A stretch of DNA of 64,000 nt. It comes from Gracilaria domingensis (taxonomy: Eukaryota; Rhodophyta; Florideophyceae; Gracilariales; Gracilariaceae). The stretch covers positions 1-64,000 of the forward strand of contig VCMS01000164.1 of assembly GCA_022539475.1 (NCBI GenBank), read 5' to 3'. Both the position numbers and the translations under genes were made by a program. The notes under the pieces were generated by a model. It had not been told where the DNA came from. It was given only the letters and a program-made list of their open reading frames with translations, and made no database searches. Below, one piece after another: positions 22,945 to 33,272 of the stretch (position 1 is the first letter of the stretch; each line of letters starts with the position of its first letter).

Positions 22945-25840
22945 GTCGGTGAGTCTTCTTCCCATAGATGCTCTCGAGTGATTCCACTCAGAATTACATC
23001 AGACGGTTACATTTTGCAGCTGCTTTCCTCAATCTACTTGGATTGAGGCCTATGGTCTGTTACTTCGTTTGTGCTTCTCTTGTCAGGAAGATCTCCACTC
23101 CTTCCACCAAATGAGGTTTGGTGGTGAGGCCTTCATGGTGAGCATTTCCATGAAATGCGCTCGGAATGCTTACAACGTTGTCACTCTGTCTTGTAACAGT
23201 TACATTAACTACATCGGATTGCGATATCATGGATCCAGATCACTGCACCTTTGAACACAGAAGTTTCTATTAGGTCCACCGAGGCCCCTTCTATAGTGTT
23301 TTGTTTACTGCTCTATACCGTCATTCCTCTTATCACTTGTTACCAAGAGAAGATGTCGTTACTACAAACCCATGGTACTGCTGTAGTCTGTGAGTTGATT
23401 TTCGAAGATGCTGGAGTATCTATACTATTGACAACTGATCTGGTATGTGTTTGGGCCCCATCTCTTCTGGTGCTCTTGTCCAACATGGATGCGCTATTGC
23501 ATGACGCCATCTTATGAGCACAAATCACGAATTCAACAATATCAGACAAACAGTGTGGTGGAGTAAGATGGACGAGTGGACCTTCCATGACCCCATGAAC
23601 GTGAACACATCCGTGCGTGTACGGACGTATCCGTCATCATCTCGTTTGCAACATTCCACTATCTCCCCCCCCCGCAGGAGTACGTCATTTCTCCTTCCTA
23701 ACGTTCAAAACAATATATTGGTGCGAACTGCAAACCATGAGTTGGTTTTCGTGCAGCGGCGAATACGTAATCTGCGTCAAGAAACACGATATCGTGTACT
23801 CGGCCATGAGTAGCGACATGTTTACGTTGTCAACTATCAAACATGTGAGCAGTCCGCGAAACGGTGTGCAGACCATGAAACGGTCGGGTAAACGACACTC
23901 TTACTACATTGCAATAATGTGTACCTTCGTATATAAAACTCGCAGTGGTGTCGTTTAAGAACTCGAACGTCTCTGCCATTGTCAATCAGAGATGTTAATT
24001 CTTTGATGTAGTGCTTATTAAGCTATTGAGTTGTGTCAACTGTGGCTTCTGTTCTCGATCACTCATATCTTAATATGAGGAACGATCCCTCTACTGATCG
24101 TAACGCACCGCGTTTTGGCGGGCAAAAGTCCAAATGAACTCCAAATACGCTTGAAGTACTTCCCGCTAGCAGTGGGCTTATTGCTTGCAAAAGCTTTGGT
24201 CTTTCTGTCACAAGTCCGTTGTCGTCTCGGCAGAAAATTTCCCGCCTTCATTATCCCTCGTGCGTATCAAACGCTTGCTTCAGCCAGGTATCTCGTGACT
24301 TTCATTGTGACCATGTGTATGAAAACATATATTTCTGTTGACTGATGTACAACGTGCATGTCTTTAACTCTCAGGACATTTCAATTGGTCTCACCCTATA
24401 ATATAATATCTGCGCGTATCTTGTACACACTCATGCTTTCACAGACGAAAAGCTCATGGGCGCCGACACGGGCAGCGCGCCACACGCAAGCGAATGGGAC
24501 ACCAGCTCTGCTTCTGTTTGTACGAGAGAATCTGCATGTCTCGAGCCAAGAGGTAGTGCGAAACTATTGAAGGTGCTCTAATGCATGCGGAACAAGGCGT
24601 TTCAGGACGTCTTTTTCCAATTCCCGTCAGGCAGGGAACGTGGAAAGTGTATGTCACGTTCCTATACACATCAGATCCAGAGTTCTTGAAACTAATACGT
24701 CTTCGCTTTGAAAAGAGTATAACGACAAAGTCCGTCGAATATGGGGCGCGGAGTAGAAAAATAGTAGAGGTGTTCCAACATGTGGTGACCAATGTCACCT
24801 CACTACAGAAGCGGGAAGGTGAGCACAAGCCTGTCCTGCAACTGTCACACTATAAGTGCACTTATCTAGAACGAGAGCCAGCACCAGTAGTCACGAGACA
24901 TGTAGTAGTCTCGGTAAACATAATTTTACTCAAATGACAATCTCATGTACAATGGAGCGTTATCAGCTTCATATCAACAGTCTAATGGTACAAGTGAATT
25001 TGTATCACAAGGGTAGACTTCTACTACCCCGTAACCTATGTTGGCACCAGTCGGGACATAGCTATATGATATGCTTAACATGGGGAAAAGACAATCAGAT
25101 GGAGCGCAAGATAATGTGCCCCACGGCTAGAAGATAGCGGGGTACTGCGGTCGTCATCTCCTTGAATTGTCGCACGATTATAGCCGCCGAGCGTTCGTGC
25201 AACCAATGCACCCTACCCAGAAAGAAACGTCCAAATGTCGAGTGCTGGTACAAAGCACGCAGCGGCGACAACATAGCGACTGCCATGGGCTTTGGTATGA
25301 TGTCTGTATAGACAGATACAATGATACCGTCGACTGACAGAGAACCTGACATAGTAATAGGGGAATACATACCCTTCATCATATGCTCCTCAATGGCCAG
25401 TACGAGTGCAAGACCGCGTCTGTCTCTTGCAGATGCTAGTTTTTGGCGAGGGTCGTCCAGAAATTGGCAAGGGTCGTCCAGTAAATTTTTTGAAAAAATA
25501 TCGAGATCAATTATTTCAAAATCTGCAGATAATTGCTTGGGTCGTCCAGAATCGCTGTGCAGTAAATACTGGTGGGTTTTCCACTCGTGCTAGTTCTTTA
25601 GTCAAGGGCTACCTGAACTGTATTTCGCGAAGTCTAGGTTCAGTTTCCATTAAGGTGCACATTACACGATACCTTCTGCGGAATGATACCCTGCAACGCA
25701 TGGAATACTAGTGCTAGTACAGATGATGCCCATTATGAAATCATACCGTTTTATTCGTATCTATTCTTCTATCGACCGCTTTTGCTAACCACTACTTCGC
25801 TATATTACATGTACCATTTCCCCATGATGGATCGGGTGTA
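22945..25840. other. Largely non-coding region
   Basis: No recognisable gene. One plus-strand ORF at 24581-24937 has protein-like text (TWKVYVTFLYTSDPEFLKLI, RKIVEVFQHVVTNVTSLQ) and could be a gene fragment, but no family is seen. The word GGTCGTCCAG recurs three times at 25451, 25474 and 25540. Confidence 0.3.
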
Positions 25841-25847
25841 GGCGCAA

Positions 25848-25999
25848 TCTGCGGCAGATGCCGCAGAGGGCACCTGCACCATAGTGCTGGATCGGTAGAA
25901 CACATACGCACTCCGAGAGGATGAGGCGCGAAGCGCCTCATCCTCTCCGTTCCTCATGTAGGGAACCATGCCCAGATGCATGGTTCCCTACTTGAGGAA
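25848..25999. repeat. Three consecutive hairpin-forming palindromes
   Basis: Perfect 9-bp arms at 25848-25856/25859-25867 (TCTGCGGCA). Perfect 15-bp arms at 25915-25929/25933-25947 with a 3-base loop (GAGAGGATGAGGCGC). Arms of about 22 bp at 25950-25971/25978-25999 with one mismatch. GCACCTGCACC-like words flank the group on both sides (about 25870 and 26000). No gene overlaps. Confidence 0.7.
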
Positions 26000-26229
26000 C
26001 CTGCACCTGCAACTCGTGAGCTACGTACGCATCAAAAGTCATTTACCTGTATACGCAAGCAGAAAGTATCCATAAGTTAGTCAATGATCCGTTAGATACA
26101 TTTGAAATGCGATGGAAAGTACCATTGATAAAACAAAACAGAAACGTTGCGCTAGAAAAGTCGAGGGACCTGGTAACTTGCAAACGGAAGAAGAAGCAGG
26201 AAAGGGATCGGTTAGATTACAAGCCCACC

Positions 26230-26750
26230 ATATCATCGTAAACCGCGAAAGGTGTCGAAGCGAGAACTCACAAGCAACGACACCAAGAATACCCATGCAG
26301 CAAACATACCGCAAAATGCGATAAACGAGAGAGCAGCCTATGTCGCAACCAAGTACCAGAATCGACTATCCCGCAAGCCAGTCAACCAAGATCGCCAATA
26401 CAAGAAGATCAACGTAAGGCGCGAGAAGAGAGGCGAGTCTATGAGGCAACCAAGTCAAACCATATCGCCAATGCACCAAAAGTAACGCAAGACGCGATAA
26501 GAGAGAGACCATCCTATGGCGCAACCTAGTCAACCAAGATTGCCAATGATGAACCTATCGCCCGAGCCAGTCAACCAATATCAACCAATATCGCCAATAC
26601 ACCAAAAGCAGCGCAAGACGCGAGAAGAGAGAAGAGTCTATGGCGGAACCAAGATCGCCAACAAACTAAAAGTAGCGCAAGATTCGAGAAGCTAGAGACG
26701 CCTATGGCGCAACAAAGTGAACCAAGATCGGCAATACCGCGTGATAGGTT
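26230..26750. repeat. Degenerate minisatellite
   Basis: Repeated modules with GAAGAGAGA, CTATGGCGCAACC, AGTCAACCAAGATCGCCAAT and ACCAAAAGTAACGCAAGACG recur in the same order about five times, with unit length near 90-110 bp and internal deletions. ORFs here are by-products of the repeat. Confidence 0.6.
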
Positions 26751-26899
26751 ACACGAGCAGTCAGAGATCGATCTTGAGAGACGAAATGAAACTGGTTGCG
26801 TACTTACAGTCGTTGTGGACGTCGGAAGAAATACAAAGGACGCACGTCAAATAGTGGTTACCTTCAATCACGTCAATGTTAGTAGCAAGACGTAGAACA

Positions 26900-27469
26900 A
26901 GATGGAACATATCGTAAGCAGAACGTAGTTGAACAAATGGAACGAGTTGGAGGCTGAAAACGGGAACCCGGTAACCCAAAGCTTATTTTCTGCCGTTTAC
27001 ATGTCGAATAGCGCGAAAAAACGTGGTGAGGATGGGTTAGTTTAGAGCAAAGATACATAGAAGAATATGGAAGAGAACCTACGAAAAGACTGCACGGAAT
27101 ACATCCGTGAGATACGGATGACTCCGTCCTACTTTTTTCCGCCCTCTACTTTAAGGAACCTCCATAAAGTACAGGGAGGAAAAAAGAAGGACGGAGCGGA
27201 GTATAACGCGAGGATGTGGATGGCACGGATCACGACGGTAAGGGAAGGTCGGACGTCGGAGGCGCGGCGGCGGCGGCGGAGGGAAGAGATTTATTTTTCT
27301 GTGCGAGATTGGACAGGTGTACAGCGTACAACGTTGCGAAACCACAGGTTTATAACCAGTGGTAGATAATACGAGAAGTACACCCTTGTGTTGAGGTCGA
27401 CGTGTACCTACGTTCCTTTTTGAACGAAAGCACGTGATTTGAACTCAAAATATATTCTCCGTTCTCAGC
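26900..27469. other. Spacer upstream of transposon copy B
   Basis: No gene supported. A GGCGGCGGC run lies at about 27262. No clear terminal inverted repeat for the element was found. Confidence 0.3.
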
Positions 27470-29434
27470 ATGACGTCGATCTTGACTGTCGCTCGACCTC
27501 CTTCTCCCTTCGGACGCCCTTCCCTTGCAGTCTTTGTCGTCGTTTCTCGTTCAGTTCTTCTTCCCATGGTCTACTACTGTACACATAAGAAGCGTGGGTG
27601 CCCCTTCGTTACTCGCCGAGGAGTCTTATCCCTTCAACAGCATGTCAACCATTGCCCGTTTCGTCTGAAAGCAGCGCTGGAAGACGACAATAGCCGGCCC
27701 ATTCGGAGAAGCAAGCGTCTCAAGCTTTCCGCACCCGCGCCCGCATCTTCCGAAACGGTCACTGCCCCTTGTCGCCTTCCCGAGCCTCCAGTGTCCGAGG
27801 ACATCGTCGACCCCACTCCGTGCGCCCCTCCCATTCCGGACACTTTGCATTGTGTTTCTCCTTCCCCGGCTCCCGCGTCATTAGAGCGAGAACACGGAAG
27901 CAGTTCCCGCCCAGTGCCTTCTGAGGAGGCCCTCGGTGATTTGCATATGGATTATCTCACGGTTTGTCTGGCTTCAGTAGCTTCCAACCTTGGTCATCGT
28001 GAGGCGGACGAGCTAATTGGGCTACTTCGGGACCCGCGATTCTCGCAAAAGCGATTCAACGAGACCATAACAAGTTCCAAGCGCTGTACAGAACTGAAGA
28101 AGGCCATTTTCGAACGATACGCCTCAAAGGACGGTTTCAATCGCAGAACTGTCTCGCCAGAAGGATGTAAGTTCAGCGCCACCCTCTACACGAGAGACCC
28201 CGTTCAGACACTTGTGAAACAGCTCCAGTTGGCTAACAACGAAAACACATTCTTCCACCCTATACCTCAGACCCACTCCACGAAAATATCTCACCCCATG
28301 TCCGGCTCTCTCGCAAGAGACGCCACCTCAAAACTTAAGGAAATGGTCATGGGCTCTTTGGATAGTAGAATAGTGTGGTACTCCCAAGAAATAAGTTACA
28401 GTGAATCTTTCGTAGGTCTTCTGCAGGTATACACCGATAAGTCTTCAACAACTCTAAAGCAAACATCGGTTACCGCCTATCCTCTTCACCTCATATTTCT
28501 CAACTTCTCCGACCAGCTTCGCCGTAAGTGTATCCGTGATGACCTCACAGTAGTGGCATACTTCCCTACCACACTGATCGAGGTTTCCGCATCTGAAGCA
28601 GACGCAATGCCATTTGTTTCTAGCAAGTCTCTACGCGAGTCCAGGATGCAAATCCTTCAAGAATCTCTTCGTCAAGTCCTGGAGCCCATTCTAAATCTCA
28701 CGCAGAAAGGTTTTCAGTTCATCGGCGAAGACAAACTAAGTCGAGTGTGCCATCCTCTGCTTGCAAGTTATTGTGCGGATATTCCTGAGGCTAAGGACAT
28801 TCTGTCTATTCTTCATGGCACCAAAACGGAAAGCCCGTGTCATAGATGCAAAGCCCCTCGCTCATCTTTATGCAGTCCTATTCCCACCTCATTCAACGGA
28901 CGTTCTCAAAAGCACACGAAAAGCATCCGAAAGACATACACAGCTATCTTGCAACATGCACAAAAAGACGAGGCGGAAAGACGTCCACGTCGTGCGAGGG
29001 AGAGGAGATCTCAAGCGGATACTCTGATGCGTTCAAATTCCATATCTCTCATTCCTTCGTTCCTCGAAACTTCCGTAAGCCTTGGAATGATCCCGGGATT
29101 GTCTCCATACAGTCTGTTCTCATTCGAACCATTACACAACTTGCATCTCGGCATCTCAAAGTTGATAAAAACGGCCACAATCGAGAGACTGCAGTCAGAC
29201 ACCCTGTGCACCACATTAGGAACATCTGCATCGCGTTCATTACATGTACAACAACGCGTATTGCAGGCAGCTGCAACACTCACAAGCATATTTACTTTGT
29301 ATTCGCTACTGAACTCATCTATTGCTCCAATGTCAGAGCCCAGTCCCAGGCGTACTGCTCTCCGTAGTCGAAATACAACTCTTCGCCCCTCTCAATATCT
29401 CTTACTGCTCTACAACGAAGTAGAGCATAGTTAG
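27470..29434 (+). CDS. Plavaka/CACTA-like DDE transposase, C-terminally truncated (copy B)
   Basis: 654 codons. A second in-frame ATG (27566) starts MVYYCTHKKRGCPF, giving a compact Cys/His cluster (C-x7-C ... QQHVNHCPF) like the N-terminal zinc finger of Plavaka-type transposases, followed by a basic RRSKRLKLS patch. The core has FSATLYTRDPVQTLVKQLQL, ENTFFHPI, SYCADIPEAKDILSILHGTK with a nearby CHRC pair, and SFEPLHNLHLGISKLIK. In Plavaka/Tnp2-type transposases these blocks surround the catalytic acidic residues. Similarity to copy A stops near codon 610, and the last codons read through the opposite-strand SET gene, with a 116-bp tail overlap at 29319-29434. The catalytic C-terminal part is therefore missing and this copy is unlikely to transpose by itself. 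The family call rests on recognition, not a search. Confidence 0.65.
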   Translation: MTSILTVARPPSPFGRPSLAVFVVVSRSVLLPMVYYCTHKKRGCPFVTRRGVLSLQQHVNHCPFRLKAALEDDNSRPIRRSKRLKLSAPAPASSETVTAPCRLPEPPVSEDIVDPTPCAPPIPDTLHCVSPSPAPASLEREHGSSSRPVPSEEALGDLHMDYLTVCLASVASNLGHREADELIGLLRDPRFSQKRFNETITSSKRCTELKKAIFERYASKDGFNRRTVSPEGCKFSATLYTRDPVQTLVKQLQLANNENTFFHPIPQTHSTKISHPMSGSLARDATSKLKEMVMGSLDSRIVWYSQEISYSESFVGLLQVYTDKSSTTLKQTSVTAYPLHLIFLNFSDQLRRKCIRDDLTVVAYFPTTLIEVSASEADAMPFVSSKSLRESRMQILQESLRQVLEPILNLTQKGFQFIGEDKLSRVCHPLLASYCADIPEAKDILSILHGTKTESPCHRCKAPRSSLCSPIPTSFNGRSQKHTKSIRKTYTAILQHAQKDEAERRPRRARERRSQADTLMRSNSISLIPSFLETSVSLGMIPGLSPYSLFSFEPLHNLHLGISKLIKTATIERLQSDTLCTTLGTSASRSLHVQQRVLQAAATLTSIFTLYSLLNSSIAPMSEPSPRRTALRSRNTTLRPSQYLLLLYNEVEHS

Positions 29435-32400
29435 AAAGGTCTGACTTGAACTGTATCACGGACTTCGCTTCCACCACCTGCACATTGGCACTTCGAGTCC
29501 TGTTTGACCGGGGCTCCGATAAATCGGGATCCCCGGCATGATATCCGGCGTCGTTAATGTAGCCCCCGATACAAAAAGGCGCCGGGACAATGTAGACTTC
29601 GCTCTCCTTTCTATCCTGAGCCTGTCCTGGTCTGTTCCTCAGGTGCAGAAACTCCGTACCAGTCACAGTGACCATCATAGAAAACAACTTGTACCGCACT
29701 GGAGTTGCTCCGAGACAGCCACTTCCATACGTTAAGTGTCTTTCCTTCCGGTTCGTCAGATCCGTGTATACCAAAGTTCCATAGAAATGACAGATAGTTT
29801 CCCCAGCCAATATCTTATGTTCCGTGAACACCCCCATACCAGCACGGGGATGTCGGATCTTAGAAGATGCTATATGTAAGCGATATCGATTGGCTTCAAC
29901 AGTCAACAGCATATGCATATCCATAAGATTCAGAGCTCCTCGGTACTTCTCCTCCCAAAGATCTACAGTACGCTCTCCACACTTGTCGACAAAGTCCCAG
30001 TCCTTCCAGTATCTTCCTAGGAACTGAGTAATATGTCCAGGCATCACTTGGTACTGGGGGTAACCAAATGGAGCCTCCCATTCAAGCCGACCTCGGTCCC
30101 GATGTGGAACCCGTTCATAGGTCGTTGAAGCCGCATCCACCACCTCCTGTTCAACCAGGATGTCATTCTTCCCCCCCCGAATAACTTCGGCCATAAGAGT
30201 CGTTAGATGGTGCTTCGCATGGCTGAAACATGGCCTATTCTTCTCGCACCCCAAGAACTTCCTATGCTTTGTCAGCGATAGGCACGCCATACCCGTAGAA
30301 AAAGTTCCCGCGAACATGTCCATGACAAGATCACCCGGTCTTGTGAAGCGACATATCAACTCCTTCATCAACTCCCTCGACTTCTGCTCCGGTCTCATGT
30401 ACTGCCCACCTGGTACTGAGCTACCTGGCTCATGTACCTTCCATGTCAACCACTCCCCCGCCCTCGGTTTGGGCACCCGGTCAATTACATTCCTGTTAGC
30501 CGGGAAAGTGGAAGGAATGAAATTGTTCTCCTCAAATGGAGTAAGACTGGCTTCCTCCGATGGTCGCAATCCACGCTTCACCCCATGAACGGCGTACTCC
30601 GTTACAGGCTGTATCCCAAACTTCCGTGGATTCCCTCCAACATTACTGCGATCCCGGATGAACACCAGTGGATTCGCATCCACTTTAAACGAAGGCATGA
30701 GTTCTGGTTTACCTTCGCTTCCAGCTTCATCTTTCGTACTCGCCGTTTCCGAAAGTATCCTGTGCCACACATGAAACTGTGCCATGGCACAGAATATAAT
30801 GAAGTGCCCACCTGACCGAAGCGCGGAACTTATTAAGTCAGCCGTACGGATCATGTCTTCCTCACTGAAGACATCGTGACCACTATTCCGTTTGTTCCTC
30901 TTCCTTCGAGTGTTAAAGGGAGGGTCTGTTAGGACAAGCTGTGCCTCACCCCATAAAATCTCACTCTGATTCACAAACGTTTCGTGTGTGTGCCTCAGGT
31001 CCTTCATGTCACAGTTGTACGCTACAAAGTGTGACTTTCTCATCCCCTTCCACACCTTGTCCATATTCATTCGAAGGAGACTGGATATCCCCTTCATGGG
31101 CGGCTCAATACCAGTCTTTTGGATGTTGTAACCAGCAACCCGAGATTCATGCTCCGCAAGATTCACCGGCTTCTCGAACTCGTCGCTATCGGAGCTCACG
31201 AGGTTCATATACTCTCGACGAGGTGGGGGTGGGGCAGACTTGGTCGAAGAAGGTTCGGCATTACCGGAAGTTTTAGGGGTTTTCGTCAGTTCAATATCAG
31301 GTTTCGCGTGAATGCCGACATGGAACCCTGCCGCATGACGCATATCCTGTATCGGTTTCCATAGCAACTCCGAAAACTTCTGAAATCGAGCAGGCAACTC
31401 ACCGGAGTCAGAGCTAGATACGGTATCCATCCGTATCTCCGAAAACTCTATCCAGTTCCTCATCTGATCAACCCGTAAGCTATAGAGGCTATCGTGGGTG
31501 CATATGGTTTCGAGGTCTGTCAAAAACTCCTTAGCCAGTATTCGCAGGTTTGTATCGCATTCATCACTCAAGGTCTCCACCGATCCACTAGTACTGCTCT
31601 GTGGCACATCCTTTGTGTTGAATCGAGTACTCTGGCTCGGCGGGGCATAACCAGACTCCCGTGTCTCTAGCGCTGTATACTTCAACGTCTGCATATTCAT
31701 GTAAATGTATGGTTTCACCATGTGCTGAACGTTCGTGTATCCAAGATGAGCCGCAAAACAACTCCATGCCCATACGACCTCACTGATACCGAATCCCAGT
31801 CGATCACAGTTGTCTTTGGAGAACGACGTAAAAGTGGGTATGTACACAGCTGGTGCATGGTTCACTTTTCGTTTCTTTTTCGGTTGTTTCTTCTTCATCA
31901 TTCGGATGTTGTCGTTCTCTCCCATTATGTGGCCGAGGTATGATAAGTATATAACGACCTCAAATGGGTTCACAGCTGTTGGTGGGATGAACACTGTCGT
32001 CTTCAGAACCTGCTTTCTCCTGGTCATGAAATAACCAACCAGGCATCGCACCGGTAGGTATATACCCATATCCATAGAGAGAAGGAAAAAATCGCGCAGT
32101 CTCTGGTCCTCATCCCCGTCCTTCTTGTCAAGAAGCTTCGTTACAAGATATCGCTGTTCCACAGGTTTGTTATTCACAACACTCTTTCGCAGCTGTTGCA
32201 GTGTCAAGTTCTGCAGGTTCTTGGAGTTAGTGGCCTCCTCAAACATCTTCCTTGCCTCCGGAATATCCTTATAGTTCTCGGCGCAGAACTCTATTAACCC
32301 TCTAAACCCCACGTCCCGTGGCCGATCAGGGCCTCCATCGCTGTTTGCCAAAGCATCGCGAAGAACCAAGAAAAGTCTGACATATGCATGGAACGCCGGA

Positions 32401-32456
32401 GGCGGAGCACTCATGTCGATAGGATGTATCTCCTCTCCAACATCGGTGGAATCCAT
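29319..32456 (-). CDS. DNA amino-methyltransferase fused to SET domain (copy B, intact)
   Basis: 1045 codons from ATG 32456. Residues 192-198 read PKKKRKV, identical to the classical SV40-type nuclear localisation signal. LVLTDPPF (DPPF at 511-514) is the catalytic motif IV and GGHFIIFC the next strand. Further on, TRPGDLVMDMFAGTFSTGMA (D713-G722) is the AdoMet-binding motif, followed by KFLGCEKN. Motif IV before motif I is the beta-class order of prokaryotic N6-adenine/N4-cytosine methyltransferases. From about 866 a SET domain follows: SKIRHPRAGMGVF, GETICHFYGTLVY, a GYINDAGYHAGDPDL block at the usual NHS position, and AVRDIERGEELYFDYGEQY. The N-terminal 480 residues are not recognised. The gene is divergent from ParB. 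No lesion is seen, unlike copy A. Predicted role: nuclear DNA methylation combined with protein-lysine methylation. Confidence 0.85.
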   Translation of the reverse strand: MDSTDVGEEIHPIDMSAPPPAFHAYVRLFLVLRDALANSDGGPDRPRDVGFRGLIEFCAENYKDIPEARKMFEEATNSKNLQNLTLQQLRKSVVNNKPVEQRYLVTKLLDKKDGDEDQRLRDFFLLSMDMGIYLPVRCLVGYFMTRRKQVLKTTVFIPPTAVNPFEVVIYLSYLGHIMGENDNIRMMKKKQPKKKRKVNHAPAVYIPTFTSFSKDNCDRLGFGISEVVWAWSCFAAHLGYTNVQHMVKPYIYMNMQTLKYTALETRESGYAPPSQSTRFNTKDVPQSSTSGSVETLSDECDTNLRILAKEFLTDLETICTHDSLYSLRVDQMRNWIEFSEIRMDTVSSSDSGELPARFQKFSELLWKPIQDMRHAAGFHVGIHAKPDIELTKTPKTSGNAEPSSTKSAPPPPRREYMNLVSSDSDEFEKPVNLAEHESRVAGYNIQKTGIEPPMKGISSLLRMNMDKVWKGMRKSHFVAYNCDMKDLRHTHETFVNQSEILWGEAQLVLTDPPFNTRRKRNKRNSGHDVFSEEDMIRTADLISSALRSGGHFIIFCAMAQFHVWHRILSETASTKDEAGSEGKPELMPSFKVDANPLVFIRDRSNVGGNPRKFGIQPVTEYAVHGVKRGLRPSEEASLTPFEENNFIPSTFPANRNVIDRVPKPRAGEWLTWKVHEPGSSVPGGQYMRPEQKSRELMKELICRFTRPGDLVMDMFAGTFSTGMACLSLTKHRKFLGCEKNRPCFSHAKHHLTTLMAEVIRGGKNDILVEQEVVDAASTTYERVPHRDRGRLEWEAPFGYPQYQVMPGHITQFLGRYWKDWDFVDKCGERTVDLWEEKYRGALNLMDMHMLLTVEANRYRLHIASSKIRHPRAGMGVFTEHKILAGETICHFYGTLVYTDLTNRKERHLTYGSGCLGATPVRYKLFSMMVTVTGTEFLHLRNRPGQAQDRKESEVYIVPAPFCIGGYINDAGYHAGDPDLSEPRSNRTRSANVQVVEAKSVIQFKSDLSNYALLRCRAVRDIERGEELYFDYGEQYAWDWALTLEQ

Positions 32457-32804
32457 CGCTTCAGCGCAAACAACGGAGGCGAGCCTTTAAAAGGCGACTT
32501 ACGCTGGGCACCCCCGCTTTCGGCAGCTCCTCCCAGCGCACTGCCAGTCTCGTCCGTGTCCGTGTCCGCTCGGAGCGATAGCGTCGCGTGTCGGAGCGAT
32601 AGCGTCGCGTGTCGGCCACGTCGCGATTCGGAGCTATTGCAACGGTCCCGTATTGTGCTAAAAGTCGCGGATCAAGTGGGTGTGAAGCGCTAGTTTTCTC
32701 TAGTTTGATATATGTGTACGGCGTGTGCAGCGAAATCACTGCCGGAAGTGCCGGGAGGAGTGTTTTGGGAGGTCTCCGGAAGGCGCCGGAATGTGACCAG
32801 AACG

Positions 32805-32988
32805 TGCCCGCGGGCGGGGGGGTCCGGTCGTGTTAGGGTAGGTACCCTAACACAACCGGACCCCCCCGCCCGCGGGCATAAAATCGCACATTTTTCAAAA
32901 AATCGTCCAAAATGTGCCCGCGGGCGGGGGGGTCCAGTCGTGTTAGGGTACCTACCCTAACACGACCGGACCCCCCCGCCCGCGGGCA
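32805..32988. repeat. Palindrome pair P1 and P2, 74 bp each, 110-bp period
   Basis: P1 is 32805-32878 and P2 is 32915-32988. Each has outer arms TGCCCGCGGGCGGGGGGG and their complement around a core TCGTGTTAGGGTA(G/C)(G/C)TACCCTAACAC. Starts are exactly 110 bp apart; the 36-bp spacer (AAATCGCACATTTTTCAAAA inside) is the reverse complement of the spacers between P3-P5. The palindromes may be protein-binding sites or cruciform-forming structures. Confidence 0.85.
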
Positions 32989-33272
32989 CGTTTTCGACGA
33001 TTTTTTGGCACCCTCCGGAGACCTCCCAAAACACTCCTCCCGGCACTTCTTGTACCCACTGCGTCACCTCAGTGAACCATCCCGGAAATTAGGGAGTGTC
33101 TGGAGGGTGGAGAAGACGGGATGGTCACCTCAGTGCACCATCCCGGAAATTAGGGAGTGTCTGGAGGGTTAAGATGACGGGATGGTGCACTAAGGTGACG
33201 CAGTGGGTACAGGAAGTGCCGGGAGGAGTGTTTTGGGAGGTCTCTGGAGGGTGCCAGAATGTGGCCAGAACG

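Noticed and set aside
29319-32456. MT-A70/METTL-type RNA methyltransferase
   Set aside because: DPPF lies before the FxG motif and there is no DPPW; the order is that of beta-class DNA amino-methyltransferases.
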